A stretch of DNA of 64,000 nucleotides from Chitinophagales bacterium (GCA_947452995.1 CANGEV010000014.1:1-64000), one strand, 5' to 3'. Shown: positions 27,079 through 36,348, numbered from the stretch's first letter. Notes: generated from the letters alone by a model not told the origin. A program made the numbers and translations.

Positions 27079-28707
27079 TTAATTATTAAATATCTTTCCA
27101 ACCACCGGCAATCTTCTGCCGTAGCCAAAAGCCTTACTCGTAACGCGTAAGATCGGTGCCGCCTGAAAACGTTTCCATTCATTGTTATTCACCATGCGCA
27201 ATACACGTTCAACCAAAGCCTTGTCAAAACCCTTATTAATAAGTGTTTTCGGCCCTTGCTCCCCTTCTACATAGGCTTCCAAGACAGCATCTAAAACAGC
27301 ATAGTCAGGCAGGCTATCGCTATCTTTTTGTCCGGGACGTAACTCCGCTGACGGCGCTTTCGTTAATATGTTTTCTGGAATCACTTCCTGATCTATATTT
27401 ATCCATTCACATACCGCATAGACCTGTGTCTTGTAGACATCCCCCAAAACAGCTAAGCCGCCACACATGTCGCCATATAAGGTTCCATAGCCCACCGCCG
27501 CTTCACTTTTATTTGTTGTATTCAAAAGGATATAGCCAAACTTATTGGAGAAGGCCATCAATAAAACGCCACGTGTACGAGCTTGTAAATTCTCTTCGGC
27601 CAAACCAAAAGGTAAGTCTTTAAAGAATGGAGCAAGTGTTTGCTGAAAACTGTCAAAATTCGACTGGATAGGCACTTCATCATACTTGCAACCTAGATTG
27701 ATAGCAAGTGCACGCGCATCACTCAAGCTATGTTCTGTGGAGTAAGCACTAGGTAACAATAATGCATGCACATTCTCCGCACCGAGTGCGCGTTGTGCCA
27801 AAACCATTACCAACGCTGAATCTACCCCTCCACTTAAACCTAGAATCGCCTTCCTGAAGCCCATCTTGTGGAAATAGTCGCGTATGCCTAACACCAAAGC
27901 ATCATGTATTAAAGCTGACGCAGGAAGTATATTTTGACACTCACCTTTCTTTTCATGCTGCACCAAACGAATGCTTTCTTCGAAATAAGGCAACTCTTCT
28001 ACTAAGCTACCATCCGCATTCATAACCAAACTGCCGCCATCAAATATCAACTCCGTTTGAGCGCCCACTTGATTGCAATAATAAATGGGTAATTGATAGG
28101 CTTTCGCATTCGCGGCTAATACACGCTTTCTATCGTCCGCATGTTTAAAATCAAATGGAGACGCCGCAATATTTAACATCAAATCAGGCTGTAACTTTTT
28201 CAACTCTTCCATCGGGCAATGCCTATATAATGGGTTTTGTTGATCAAGGTTCCACAAATCTTCGCAAATAGTGATCGCCAAACGCTTCCCCTTATATTCT
28301 ACTATTTCGAAGACGGTATTCTCTTCAAAATATCTATGCTCATCAAAGACATCATAGGTTGGCAACAAGGTCTTTTTAATCACTTGTTGCACCTTGCCAT
28401 CGGCCATAAAATAAGCGCTGTTAAACAAAGGCTTTCCAGGCACTTGCGGATTACGCATCGGTGCCCCAACGAGCGCTGCAATACCGACACACGCTTCTGC
28501 AATACGCTGCATCGCCTCTTCGCAACGATCGATAAACTCCGCATAAAATAAAATATCTCGCGGAGGATAACCGCATACGGCAAGTTCTGAAAAAAGTACT
28601 AGCTCAGCACCTTTCAACTTCGACTCTTCAATCGCATCAATGATCTTCTGTGTGTTCGTCTCTAAGTCGCCGACAATATAATTCAACTGCGCAATAGCTA
28701 TTTGCAT
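27079..28707 (-). CDS. nadE: Glutamine-dependent NAD+ synthetase
   Basis: 542 residues. The N-terminal nitrilase-type glutaminase (about 1-255) has the Glu of LFSELAVCGYPP, the Lys of IKKTLLPTYDVFDE and the nucleophile Cys in TICEDLWN. The C-terminal NAD synthetase half shows LGLSGGVDSALVMVLA (PP-loop, about 288-303) and NTTNKSEAAVGYGTLYGDMCGG. It amidates deamido-NAD using glutamine and ATP. The start ATG gives a good nitrilase opening (MQIAIAQLNYIVGD). surE lies 13 bases upstream on the same strand, so both may be co-transcribed. Confidence 0.96.
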   Translation of the reverse strand: MQIAIAQLNYIVGDLETNTQKIIDAIEESKLKGAELVLFSELAVCGYPPRDILFYAEFIDRCEEAMQRIAEACVGIAALVGAPMRNPQVPGKPLFNSAYFMADGKVQQVIKKTLLPTYDVFDEHRYFEENTVFEIVEYKGKRLAITICEDLWNLDQQNPLYRHCPMEELKKLQPDLMLNIAASPFDFKHADDRKRVLAANAKAYQLPIYYCNQVGAQTELIFDGGSLVMNADGSLVEELPYFEESIRLVQHEKKGECQNILPASALIHDALVLGIRDYFHKMGFRKAILGLSGGVDSALVMVLAQRALGAENVHALLLPSAYSTEHSLSDARALAINLGCKYDEVPIQSNFDSFQQTLAPFFKDLPFGLAEENLQARTRGVLLMAFSNKFGYILLNTTNKSEAAVGYGTLYGDMCGGLAVLGDVYKTQVYAVCEWINIDQEVIPENILTKAPSAELRPGQKDSDSLPDYAVLDAVLEAYVEGEQGPKTLINKGFDKALVERVLRMVNNNEWKRFQAAPILRVTSKAFGYGRRLPVVGKIFNN

Positions 28708-28720
28708 CGAAAGTATCGTA

Positions 28721-29497
28721 TTAGGATAATAATTGATTAATATGACTCATTGCATGATGTGCGGTTAAATCGAATTGAACCGGCACCACCGACACAAAAT
28801 TATTAGCCAAAGCCCATTCGTCCGTATCAATACCTGCATCTTCATTTTGAAAACGCCCGGTCATCCAATAATATTTTTTACCGCGCGGGTCTAAACGCTC
28901 TTCAAATTCTTCCACCCATTTCGCTTGGGCCTGCCGACAAACACGCATTCCCTTTATTTCTGACAAAGGCAATTTAGGAAAATTCACATTCAACAATGTC
29001 TTCTCTGGCAAACCGTTGGCTAAAACTTTTATCGCCAATTCACGTGCATAATGTTTTGCTGCGCTAAAATCAGCTTCGAAAGCATAATCCAACAAGGAAA
29101 AACCTATGGCCGGAATCCCTTCTATAGACGCTTCTACAGCGGCCGACATCGTTCCTGAATAGATTACATTAATGGATGAATTACTGCCGTGATTCACTCC
29201 ACTCACACATAAATCAGGATGACGATGTAATATTTTATCTACTGCCAGCTTCACGCAATCTACTGGTGTGCCGCTACATTGATAAGCCTCTACGCCAGGG
29301 ATAATATCCGTTGACTCTAATCGTAAAGGACTCCCGATCGTAATCGCATGTCCCATACCAGATTGCGGTTTATCCGGTGCTACCACTACTACACGACCTA
29401 ATCCATGCATTGCCTCGACAAGTGCGCGGATACCTGGTGCAGTAACCCCATCATCATTCACTACCAATATCAATTTTTCAGTATTCATATTCAACAT
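28721..29497 (-). CDS. surE: 5'/3'-nucleotidase SurE
   Basis: 258 residues. LILVVNDDGVTAPGIRALVEAM carries the paired metal-binding Asp residues; VVAPDKPQSGMGHAITI and VSGVNHGSNSSINVIYSGTMSAAVEAS complete the active site; YQCSGTPVDCVKLAV is also conserved. SurE dephosphorylates nucleoside monophosphates and is often a survival factor. MNTEKL (29488) is an alternative start three codons in. Precedes nadE, a tidy pairing for nucleotide/NAD turnover. Confidence 0.95.
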   Translation of the reverse strand: MLNMNTEKLILVVNDDGVTAPGIRALVEAMHGLGRVVVVAPDKPQSGMGHAITIGSPLRLESTDIIPGVEAYQCSGTPVDCVKLAVDKILHRHPDLCVSGVNHGSNSSINVIYSGTMSAAVEASIEGIPAIGFSLLDYAFEADFSAAKHYARELAIKVLANGLPEKTLLNVNFPKLPLSEIKGMRVCRQAQAKWVEEFEERLDPRGKKYYWMTGRFQNEDAGIDTDEWALANNFVSVVPVQFDLTAHHAMSHINQLLS

Positions 29498-29507
29498 CGT
29501 TTTAATT

Positions 29508-29548
29508 AAAAAGCCGGAGTCATCGCTGATTCCGGCCTTTTTTTATTT
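29508..29548 (-). terminator. Rho-independent terminator
   Basis: On the minus strand aaaaaggccgga...tccggcttttt with an apical loop atcagcgatgac; one bulged g. It ends the transcript of the repetitive lipoprotein gene before surE begins. Confidence 0.8.
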
Positions 29549-29558
29549 TCAAAAAAGA

Positions 29559-30389
29559 TTAATTATCGTCCTCATCACTTTCCTCCTCTTCTTCCGCTGC
29601 TTTAGTCGTTGCAGGCTTTGCTGCCGGAGTAGGTTTTGCCGCTGGCTTTGCTTCTTCTTCGTCTTCTTCATCCGCTTCTACTTTTGCCTTAGCAGCTGGT
29701 GCATTACCCGCTTTCACTTCTGCTTTTCCACTTGCTTTTGAAGGAGTCGGTTTTGAAGCAGGTTCCTCATCAGCTTCCTCTTCATCTTCGTCAACTTCAA
29801 CCTTTGCTTTTACTGCAGGTGCACCTTCTACTTTCACTTCTACCTTACCACCCGTTTTAGCGGTGCTAGGCTTCGCTTCAGCAGCGTCTTCGTCTTCTTC
29901 ATCCGCGTCTACTTCCACTTTGCTCGCAGTACCGGTAGTTTTTACTTCACCTTTATTTGAAGTAGTGCTTGCTTTTGCTGCAGGTGTAGGCTTAGCATCT
30001 TCTTCATCCGCTTCATCTTCATCCGCTTTCTTAGTTTTGCTTGCTGGAGCTGCTTTAGAAGCAGGGGCCGCTGCAGGTTTTGCTGCAGGCGTTGCATCAC
30101 TGTCTTCATCTTCTTCAGAAGCTTCTTCTTTTTTCGGAGCTGCCTTTGTCGTTGATGTGGCAGGCTTTGCTTTCGCAGCAGGCTGTGCCTTTTCGGTGTT
30201 CGACTTCGCTGCCGGAGCAGTGCTCATCCCAACTACTTGGAAGGTACCATGCTTTTCTGTTGGCATTACAGCCATGTGACCACCAGCTAAAGAACCATAC
30301 ATTGGTCCACTAGATCCACCACAGCTAGTCAATACCAGCAATAAAGCCATTACAGCACAAAGCGAGAGACTATTTAAATATTTTTTCAT
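29559..30389 (-). CDS. Repetitive Ala/Lys/Glu/Asp-rich lipoprotein
   Basis: 276 residues. Lipoprotein signal LLLVLTSC with Cys at 23, followed by GGSSGPMYG. After residue ~55 the chain is almost only Ala, Lys, Pro, Glu, Asp, Thr and Ser: blocks such as KAKVEVDEDEEEADEEP and KAKVEADEEDEEEAKPAAK recur with a spacing of about 45 residues, alternating KxEVK, APA(V/A)KAK and acidic runs. Function is unknown. It may be a surface-exposed, disordered spacer or a metal-binding or charge layer. Its codons are GC- and A-rich, giving an open shadow frame on the other strand. Own terminator downstream. Confidence 0.8.
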   Translation of the reverse strand: MKKYLNSLSLCAVMALLLVLTSCGGSSGPMYGSLAGGHMAVMPTEKHGTFQVVGMSTAPAAKSNTEKAQPAAKAKPATSTTKAAPKKEEASEEDEDSDATPAAKPAAAPASKAAPASKTKKADEDEADEEDAKPTPAAKASTTSNKGEVKTTGTASKVEVDADEEDEDAAEAKPSTAKTGGKVEVKVEGAPAVKAKVEVDEDEEEADEEPASKPTPSKASGKAEVKAGNAPAAKAKVEADEEDEEEAKPAAKPTPAAKPATTKAAEEEEESDEDDN

Positions 30390-30441
30390 CAGAATTCAAT
30401 TACGTTTTGGATTGACGTATACGAGTGTGCAAGATAATAAA

Positions 30442-30464
30442 AAAATCGCAGATTTTTCGATTTT
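30442..30464 (-). terminator. Weak AT-rich terminator candidate for the TPM operon
   Basis: On the minus strand aaaatcg...cgatttt with a run of seven T follows directly at the stop codon of the first TPM gene. The hairpin is AT-rich, so strength is doubtful. Confidence 0.4.
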
Positions 30465-31254
30465 ACCAGGAGCCGCCGGCACCGCCGCCGCCGCCAGAGC
30501 CACCACCAAACCCTCCGAATCCGCTATCACCGCCGCCACCAAATCCTCCGCTACCTCCTCCCCATCCACCGCGACGAGAGCCAATCATACTACCCCAAAA
30601 CAAGGCTTCCGCGGCACCACTCGAGACGTGCATCCCACCTCTTCCATTATTATTGCGGCCAAAGAATATAAAAATCAGGATGAAAATGATGAACAATAAC
30701 ACGACCCAGCCCTTTGTCTTTGGATCTTTCACACGTTTGTCATGATACTCACCTTTCGAAAGTTGCATAATTGCATTAACCCCATTCAAAACCCCTTCGT
30801 AGTAATCTTTATGTTTGAAGGACGGCGTAATCTCGTGATCAATAATCTGACCAACCGTAGCATCCGGCAATACCCCTTCCATGCCATAACCGGTGGTGAT
30901 AAAAACCCGATGTTGCTCCGGACAAATTAATAGTAGCACACCACTGTTCGTCTTTTTATTACCGATACCCCATTCTCGTAAGAGAGCTATCGCGTATTCA
31001 TCGACTTCATAGCCGTTGAGGTCGTCGTAAATAACTACCGCGAGCTGAATGCCGGTACTATCATCAAAAGCGACTAAACGACGTTCAAGATCGGCCTGTT
31101 GACTAGCCTCTAGCAAGCCTACATAGTCATTCATCAAACGAGGTGGCGAAGAGGGCTTTGGAAATTCCATCTTAGCCTGGGCAATGCCACACCACGTAAG
31201 TAGAAATAAGACAAGCTGTAGGATTGAACGCTTCACGTTAAACTTTTTAATCAT
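30463..31254 (-). CDS. TPM-domain membrane protein, YgcG family, glycine-rich tail
   Basis: 263 residues. Signal peptide (ending GIAQAK about 27), then a TPM domain (VGLLEASQQADLERRLVAFDD, GIQLAVVIYDDLNGYEVDEYA, LREWGIGNKKTNSGVLLLI, HRVFITTGYGMEGVLPDA) and one membrane helix (VVLLFIIFILIFIFFG near 187-202). The end is very rich in Gly and Trp (GGWGGGSGGFGGGGDSG). The layout fits the YgcG/TPM group, anchored in the membrane with the domain outside the cytoplasm. The role is poorly known; TPM domains have been linked to phosphatase activity in chloroplasts. Third gene of the LemA-TPM-TPM operon. Confidence 0.85.
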   Translation of the reverse strand: MIKKFNVKRSILQLVLFLLTWCGIAQAKMEFPKPSSPPRLMNDYVGLLEASQQADLERRLVAFDDSTGIQLAVVIYDDLNGYEVDEYAIALLREWGIGNKKTNSGVLLLICPEQHRVFITTGYGMEGVLPDATVGQIIDHEITPSFKHKDYYEGVLNGVNAIMQLSKGEYHDKRVKDPKTKGWVVLLFIIFILIFIFFGRNNNGRGGMHVSSGAAEALFWGSMIGSRRGGWGGGSGGFGGGGDSGFGGFGGGSGGGGGAGGSW

Positions 31255-31265
31255 TATTATTTCTA

Positions 31266-31724
31266 CTATAAAATCACCACTTCGTCAGGAAGCTCATTTT
31301 TATCATCTGTTTGACGAGGGAAATGCTCCTGTAAAGAACGACCACAAGTCATTATCGCTTCACAAAGTCCATCGCAAAGCTGTCCTTGCGAAAAATGTCG
31401 ATGCATATCTTGCTTTAAAGTATTCCAAAATTCCTGCGTCACTTTCTCATGAATCCCTTTATCGCCTAAGATGGCATATAAACGTTCTCCGTAAGCCATA
31501 TAAATTAATACCGCATTACGTTCTGCCGTTTCATGCATCTTTAATTTCTTAAAAACCATCGCAGCACGATCTAATACATCATACCCATTCGTACGACGCT
31601 CCACCACCAAACGAATCTCGCCTGAAGTGAATAGCTCAGCGGCCTGAATCGCCGATTTAATACGACCCAATTCTTCCGTTGTAAAAACAGAAGCTGCGGG
31701 TTTCGATTTAAAAAAGCTAAACAT
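31266..31724 (-). CDS. Second TPM-domain protein
   Basis: 152 residues, no signal peptide. It carries a TPM domain with the expected pattern: TTEELGRIKSAIQAAELFTSGEIRLVVERR, then AVLIYMAYGERLYAILGDKGIHEKV and a C-terminal helix region ILCDGLCEAI. This resembles YgcG-family paralogs (the TPM domain that lacks a membrane anchor). It lies 11 bases upstream of the anchored TPM gene and 2 bases after the LemA stop, so the three are one unit. Presumably works with the partner at the membrane. Confidence 0.8.
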   Translation of the reverse strand: MFSFFKSKPAASVFTTEELGRIKSAIQAAELFTSGEIRLVVERRTNGYDVLDRAAMVFKKLKMHETAERNAVLIYMAYGERLYAILGDKGIHEKVTQEFWNTLKQDMHRHFSQGQLCDGLCEAIMTCGRSLQEHFPRQTDDKNELPDEVVIL

Positions 31725-31726
31725 GA

Positions 31727-32335
31727 TTAGTTAGTATCGAAAGCGTCCTTAGAAACTTTCGGTGCAGCACTAGCACCTTGTTCGGCAGCGAAGTATCCTT
31801 TCTCCTTAAAACCAAACATCCCACTATACAAAACTGCAGGGAATGCACGTATGCGAGAATTATAATCTTGCGTCGCCTCATTGAAATCACGACGTGCCGT
31901 CGCAATACGGTTCTCCGTGCCACTCATCTCACGTTGCAAATCCGTAAATTGCTGACTCGCTTTCAAATCAGGATAGCTCTCTACCACTTGCATCAAACGA
32001 CCTAAGGCAGCTCCTAACTGACCTTGATTACGTTGGAATTGCTCGATTTTTTCAGGACTCAAATCGTCTGCATTGACCGTCATTTTCGTAGCACTTGCAC
32101 GTGCTTCAATGACTGCTGTCAAAGTTGATTTTTCAAATTTCGCATAACCTGCTACCGTATTAACCAAATTACCGATAAGGTCGTTACGACGTTGATATTG
32201 TGTCTCTACTTGCGACCATGCACTTTTAACCGCCTGGTCTTGACGAACCATGCCGTTATAAGAACTGATTAAAGCGAAGATTAAAATGGCAATGATTGCT
32301 ACAATGCCGATACGAACTAAAAGTTTCGTGTTCAT
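31727..32335 (-). CDS. LemA family protein
   Basis: 202 residues from ATG at 32335 (a longer frame to 32395 adds an unconvincing leader). One N-terminal membrane helix (LLVRIGIVAIIAILIFALI), then the LemA coiled-coil helical bundle: AWSQVETQYQRRNDLIGNLVNTVAGYAKFE, SPEKIEQFQRNQGQLG, ESYPDLKASQQFTDLQREMSGTENRIATARRDFNEA. LemA proteins are membrane-anchored with the helical part outside. The conserved order LemA-TPM-TPM is found in many Bacteria and suggests a joint membrane role. Confidence 0.9.
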   Translation of the reverse strand: MNTKLLVRIGIVAIIAILIFALISSYNGMVRQDQAVKSAWSQVETQYQRRNDLIGNLVNTVAGYAKFEKSTLTAVIEARASATKMTVNADDLSPEKIEQFQRNQGQLGAALGRLMQVVESYPDLKASQQFTDLQREMSGTENRIATARRDFNEATQDYNSRIRAFPAVLYSGMFGFKEKGYFAAEQGASAAPKVSKDAFDTN

Positions 32336-32521
32336 GTTGATTAAATTAATAATTGAAATTAATGCTTTCCTCGCAATGTGCAAATGAAATACCAATCTCC
32401 CTTTCTGCCATATTGCCGTCTATTTCAGCCATTCCGTCCTGACGAAAAGACGAATCCTTTCCAAATTTCGAACATTAACGCTTCTTTTAGTGTTTTCTTG
32501 TATAGTCAGCAAGGAATACAT

Positions 32522-32529
32522 TAAATTTG
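32522..32529 (+). promoter_or_regulatory. -7 promoter box of the NifU-type gene
   Basis: taaatttg matches TAnnTTTG; a ttg 21 bases upstream may be the -33 element. ATG is 19 bases further on. Confidence 0.55.
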
Positions 32530-32548
32530 CACTTACAAAAGAACAAAC

Positions 32549-33127
32549 ATGGAAGACAATAGCACCCAAGCTCCGATAGATCTATACACCGAAGCCACTC
32601 CGAACCCGGAGACGCTTAAATTCGTTTTGAATAAAATGTTGTACGCTTCAAAGAGCGTCGACTACCCTACGCTTGAATCAGCAAATGGATCGCCATTAGC
32701 GATGGACCTTTTTGGCTTCCCATTTGTAAAAGGTGTTTTTATCATGAATAATTTCGTGACCATCACCAAACATCCAGAAATCGTTTGGGAAGATATCACG
32801 CCTTCATTAAAAGCCTTCATTAAAAAATACGTTCAAGATGGTCGTCCGATTGTTATCGACGCTCCTGAACGCCCAATTGCTACGGGTGATACCAATGCAA
32901 TTATCGAAAAAATTAAAGAAGTGCTTGAGAATTACGTAAAGCCAGCTGTCGAAATGGATGGTGGCGCTATCGCTTTCAAATCCTATGAAGAAGGTGTTGT
33001 TAGCGTACTATTACAAGGTAGCTGCAGTGGCTGTCCTAGCTCTACCATCACTTTAAAATCAGGTATCGAAAACTTGATGAAACGCATGGTGCCAGAAGTT
33101 ACTTCTGTCGTTGCGGAAGGAATGTAA
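32549..33127 (+). CDS. NifU/Nfu-type iron-sulfur scaffold protein
   Basis: 192 residues. N-terminal Nfu_N-like domain (TEATPNPETLKFVLNKM, AMDLFGFPFVKGVFIMNNFVTITK) and C-terminal NifU domain with VKPAVEMDGGAIAF and the CxxC cluster-binding site GSCSGCPSS (about 163-166). Nfu proteins hold a [4Fe-4S] cluster shared between subunits and pass it to target enzymes in the cytoplasm. The gene stands alone; the 3' end leads into a CT-rich repeat tract. Confidence 0.9.
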   Translation: MEDNSTQAPIDLYTEATPNPETLKFVLNKMLYASKSVDYPTLESANGSPLAMDLFGFPFVKGVFIMNNFVTITKHPEIVWEDITPSLKAFIKKYVQDGRPIVIDAPERPIATGDTNAIIEKIKEVLENYVKPAVEMDGGAIAFKSYEEGVVSVLLQGSCSGCPSSTITLKSGIENLMKRMVPEVTSVVAEGM

Positions 33128-33157
33128 AATAGTGAAAGGGTAATGGTGAATGGTTAA

Positions 33158-33333
33158 CACCTTTCCCTTTTCCCCTTTCACCTTTCACCTTTCACCTTTC
33201 ACCTTCCCCTTTTCACCTTTTCCCCTTTCCCTTTTCACCTTTCACCTTTCACCTTTCCCTTTTCCCCTTTTCCCCTTTCCCTTTTCACCTTTTCCCCTTT
33301 CACCTTTCACCTTTCCCTTTTCCCCTTTCACCT
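33158..33333. repeat. Purine/pyrimidine heptamer tandem tract
   Basis: About 175 bases made almost only of variants of tttcacc and tttcccc(t), e.g. three perfect ttcacct repeats in a row at 33178-33202. On the minus strand it reads gtgaaagg/ggaaaagg repeats that begin exactly after the ABC-transporter TAG. Frames across it (e.g. a 76-residue one) are not genes. It resembles the short tandem repeats of 7 bases known from cyanobacteria; origin here unknown. Confidence 0.85.
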
Positions 33334-35167
33334 ACAAGGTGTTCCCTCCCATACTCTGCAGTTCTACCAACTTACGGTAGAATCCATTATCGAGTTGCAT
33401 CAAGGCTTGATGGTGTCCTTTTTCAATGATACGGCCTTTTTGCATCACCCATATCTCATCGGCATGTTGAATCGTACTCAAGCGGTGTGCAATTACGATA
33501 GACGTGCGGTGTTGCATCAACTTATACAAGGCATCTTGCACTAATTTCTCACTTTCCGTATCCAAGGCTGAAGTCGCTTCATCCAAAATTAAAATCGGCG
33601 GGTTTTTCATAACTGCACGCGCTATGGTTAGACGTTGTCTTTGTCCGCCACTTAGCTTACTGCCTCGCTCTCCAATGATTGTATCGTAGCCGTTTTCTAG
33701 CTCCATGATAAAATTGTGTGCATTCGCCACTTTCGCCGCAGCAATCACATCCTCCTTCCTTACATCATTCAAGCCAAACGCGATATTATTCAATACAGAA
33801 TCATTAAACAAAATCGCCTCTTGTGATACAATCCCCATGTGCTGGCGAATATCATGCAGCTTCAGTTCTTTCACATTGTGCCCATCAATACAAATCTCAC
33901 CACTTTGAACATCCCAGAAACGAGGCAATAAATCAACAAACGTAGATTTTCCACCACCACTTGGTCCGACCAATGCAATCACCTTTCCTTTCTCTATCGT
34001 AGCCGTGATACCATTCAATACAGGCTCGCCTTGATAGGCAAAACTGACGTTCTTATATTCGATTTTTTGTTCGAAGCTCGGCAATGCTTTTGCATTGGTA
34101 CTTTCATAGATAATCTCATCGGCATGCAATAATTCATTGACACGATCTAATGCGGCCAATCCTTTTTGAATATTGAAATAGGAATAGGAGATCGACTTCA
34201 TCGGCGAGATTAACTGCGAGAAGAAAAGCATATATGCAATAAAACCAGAGGGCGTAAGGTTGCCATGATGACTTAACACAATCGAACCACCCAGATAAAG
34301 AACGGCCGCAACAGCGCCGATACCTAAGAACTCACTCATTGGAGAAGCAAGATCGCGTAGACGTATCATACGATTGTTGATCTTATACATTTCCTGGTTT
34401 ACATTCACAAAGCGGGTACGCTGAAACCCTTCTCCGTTAAAGGCTTTCACGATGCGGATACCAGAAATCGTCTCTTCAATAAAGGACAATAAAAAGCCAT
34501 AGTGCGTAAGGCCACTCTTCCCTTGACGCTTCAACGGTTTACCCACCGAGGTAATAATCAAGGCGCTTATCGGTAAAATAATAAAGGCAATGATAGTTAA
34601 CTTCGGGCTATTATAAATCATCCAACCGAGATAGATACAAACCTCCAATGGATCTTTGATAAAGTTCTCCAAAAGATTCATAATGCCGGAATCCACTTCA
34701 TTCAAATCATTGGTGATGCGCGACATCAAATCGCCTTTACGTTCATTGGAAAAATAAGAAAGCGGTAGGCGCATCATTTTGCCGAACATTTCATTGCGGA
34801 GGTCGCGAATCACCCCATTACGTACCGGAGCAAGGAAATAAATCGCTAACCAGCGAAATAGATTTTTAAAGAAAAAGACAATAACAACCGCAATACAAAC
34901 CATCGCTAAAGCTTGAATCTGACCATAGCGCGCGATTACATCACTCATGAAAAAATTAAAGCCATCTACCCAAGTCGTAACGCTCCACGTAACGACTGGC
35001 TTTTGCGTCACCTTAGGTGTGAGTCCAAAAAGGATATTCAAAAAAGGGATAATCATCGTCAAGGAGAATACCGAGAAGATGATAGCAAAAATATTACAGA
35101 CGATATTTAATACGACGTTTCTCCAATAAGGACGGAGGGCAAGACGCAGTTGTTTGAATGATTTCAT
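33332..35167 (-). CDS. ABC exporter, permease fused to ATPase (MsbA-like)
   Basis: 611 residues from ATG at 35167 (the longest frame begins with TTG at 35179, inside a promoter box). Six membrane helices (about 17-300), then an ATPase domain: [10 protein letters not shown] Walker A (about 386-395), [16 protein letters not shown]-loop, [15 protein letters not shown] signature, [13 protein letters not shown] Walker [11 protein letters not shown]-loop. This is the single-chain homodimer layout of MsbA/ABCB exporters, probably for lipid or lipopolysaccharide-like substrates. The final codons run straight into the purine tandem tract. Confidence 0.92.
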   Translation of the reverse strand: MKSFKQLRLALRPYWRNVVLNIVCNIFAIIFSVFSLTMIIPFLNILFGLTPKVTQKPVVTWSVTTWVDGFNFFMSDVIARYGQIQALAMVCIAVVIVFFFKNLFRWLAIYFLAPVRNGVIRDLRNEMFGKMMRLPLSYFSNERKGDLMSRITNDLNEVDSGIMNLLENFIKDPLEVCIYLGWMIYNSPKLTIIAFIILPISALIITSVGKPLKRQGKSGLTHYGFLLSFIEETISGIRIVKAFNGEGFQRTRFVNVNQEMYKINNRMIRLRDLASPMSEFLGIGAVAAVLYLGGSIVLSHHGNLTPSGFIAYMLFFSQLISPMKSISYSYFNIQKGLAALDRVNELLHADEIIYESTNAKALPSFEQKIEYKNVSFAYQGEPVLNGITATIEKGKVIALVGPSGGGKSTFVDLLPRFWDVQSGEICIDGHNVKELKLHDIRQHMGIVSQEAILFNDSVLNNIAFGLNDVRKEDVIAAAKVANAHNFIMELENGYDTIIGERGSKLSGGQRQRLTIARAVMKNPPILILDEATSALDTESEKLVQDALYKLMQHRTSIVIAHRLSTIQHADEIWVMQKGRIIEKGHHQALMQLDNGFYRKLVELQSMGGNTL

Positions 35168-35176
35168 AAGCAAAGA

Positions 35177-35184
35177 CAAAAGTA
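35177..35184 (-). promoter_or_regulatory. -7 promoter box of the ABC exporter gene
   Basis: Minus-strand tacttttg matches TAnnTTTG and ends 9 bases before the ATG. The G of the box and the TTG start of the longer frame coincide. Confidence 0.55.
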
Positions 35185-35188
35185 CAAA

Positions 35189-35839
35189 TTAGTTAGTCAG
35201 CGGACGAACAAAAGGATTATGCGCCTTTTCAGCACCGATTGTTGTGGTAGGACCGTGTCCGCTTAGCACTTGTGTTTCATCGGCTAGCGGATATAATTTA
35301 CGTTGAATATGCTGTTCCAATAGCTCAAAACTTCCTCCTGGAAGGTCGGTTCGTCCGATACTTCCTAAAAACAAAACATCACCGCTAATCAGGATATTAT
35401 TATTCTTATTGTAGTAACTAATACTTCCAGGCGAGTGACCTGGTGTAAAGAATACCTCGAACACTTCATCGCCTAAACGCAAGGTATCACCTTCGTTTAA
35501 GAATTGTGGTGCACGCGTAACAGCGGCGCAGTATAAGCCATAGCGCTCACCTACTTCCGGCGCAGCTTGTAATACTGGCAGTTCATCCGCATGCATATAA
35601 AATGGGACTTCTGGAAAGTGCTGCAGGAAATCATTCAAACCAAAGACATGATCGAGATGAGCATGCGTCAGCAAAACCTTTGTAGGACGGAGTTTCTTGC
35701 CTTCAATAAATTTCAACAAGTCGGCACCTTCTTCTGGACCGTAATAACCTGGATCTACGACCCAACATTCCCCACTTTCGTTATGAAGGAGATACGTATT
35801 TTCAGAGAATGGGTTAAATATAAAATTCGTGATCTGCAT
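35189..35839 (-). CDS. MBL-fold metallo-hydrolase (glyoxalase II-like)
   Basis: 216 residues starting MQITNFIFNPFSENTYLL, the common start of this family (the longer frame from 35860 overlaps the previous gene). Zinc site THAHLDHVFG (HxHxDH, about 60-65), then FFTPGHSPGSISYY, ISGDVLFLGSIGRTDLPGG and LSGHGPTT supplying further His/Asp ligands. Typical of glyoxalase II-like hydrolases such as persulfide dioxygenases or thioesterases; the exact substrate is open. It follows the GNAT gene by 5 bases. Confidence 0.85.
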   Translation of the reverse strand: MQITNFIFNPFSENTYLLHNESGECWVVDPGYYGPEEGADLLKFIEGKKLRPTKVLLTHAHLDHVFGLNDFLQHFPEVPFYMHADELPVLQAAPEVGERYGLYCAAVTRAPQFLNEGDTLRLGDEVFEVFFTPGHSPGSISYYNKNNNILISGDVLFLGSIGRTDLPGGSFELLEQHIQRKLYPLADETQVLSGHGPTTTIGAEKAHNPFVRPLTN

Positions 35840-35844
35840 CTTGC

Positions 35845-36348
35845 TTAGTTTGCGCTCCATTTCATAACAAAATCGTTCATCACAAAGTTATTTCCAATTT
35901 CAAAATCAGCGACGCGTTCAATGTGGAAGCCTAGTTTAAAATAAAAATTAATCGCCTTAAAGTTCTGGCGATTGACAGTCAGACGAATGCACGTAACGCT
36001 TGGATTTTCACGCAATAAGCGTTCAAAAGCAGCAGCGCCGAGTCCTTTCCCTTGGGCCTCAGGGCTCATATAAAACTTATGAAGAAAGGCTTCATTTTCA
36101 TCTAATACACTGAGGGAAATAAACCCTTGCGGGTTACTATCTTCTTTGCCAAAGAGATAAAAATCTTGTCCCTTATCCAGCTGTTCTTTCAATGCTTCAT
36201 CATTATAAATCAAGTCCAACATATAACGAATTTGTTCTTCGCTGATAATACTCGGATAGTGATGCCACCAACTTTTTTCTGCCAGTGCTCGGATGCTTGG
36301 GATATCGGCCAAAAGGGCCTTTCTGAAAGAGAGATCTGAATAGCGCAT
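35845..36348 (-). CDS. GNAT-family acetyltransferase
   Basis: 167 residues. Starts SFRKALLADIPSIRALAEKSWWHHYPSI. The acetyl-CoA motif is KFYMSPEAQGKGLGAAAFERLL (QGKGLG, about 98-105), followed by IRLTVNRQNFKAINFYFKLGF. Resembles ribosomal-protein or small-molecule N-acetyltransferases. The start ATG overlaps the upstream lipoprotein stop by one base (TAATG). Substrate unknown. Confidence 0.85.
   Translation of the reverse strand: MRYSDLSFRKALLADIPSIRALAEKSWWHHYPSIISEEQIRYMLDLIYNDEALKEQLDKGQDFYLFGKEDSNPQGFISLSVLDENEAFLHKFYMSPEAQGKGLGAAAFERLLRENPSVTCIRLTVNRQNFKAINFYFKLGFHIERVADFEIGNNFVMNDFVMKWSAN

Noticed and set aside
30396-30745. Frames of 62-106 residues opposite or inside the TPM gene
   Set aside because: Shadows of the Gly/Trp-rich TPM tail; the true frame is strongly supported by domain content.
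33150-33380. 76-residue frame made of FPFSPF-type repeats
   Set aside because: Translation of the CT-rich tandem tract and the end of the ABC exporter on the other strand; no start context.
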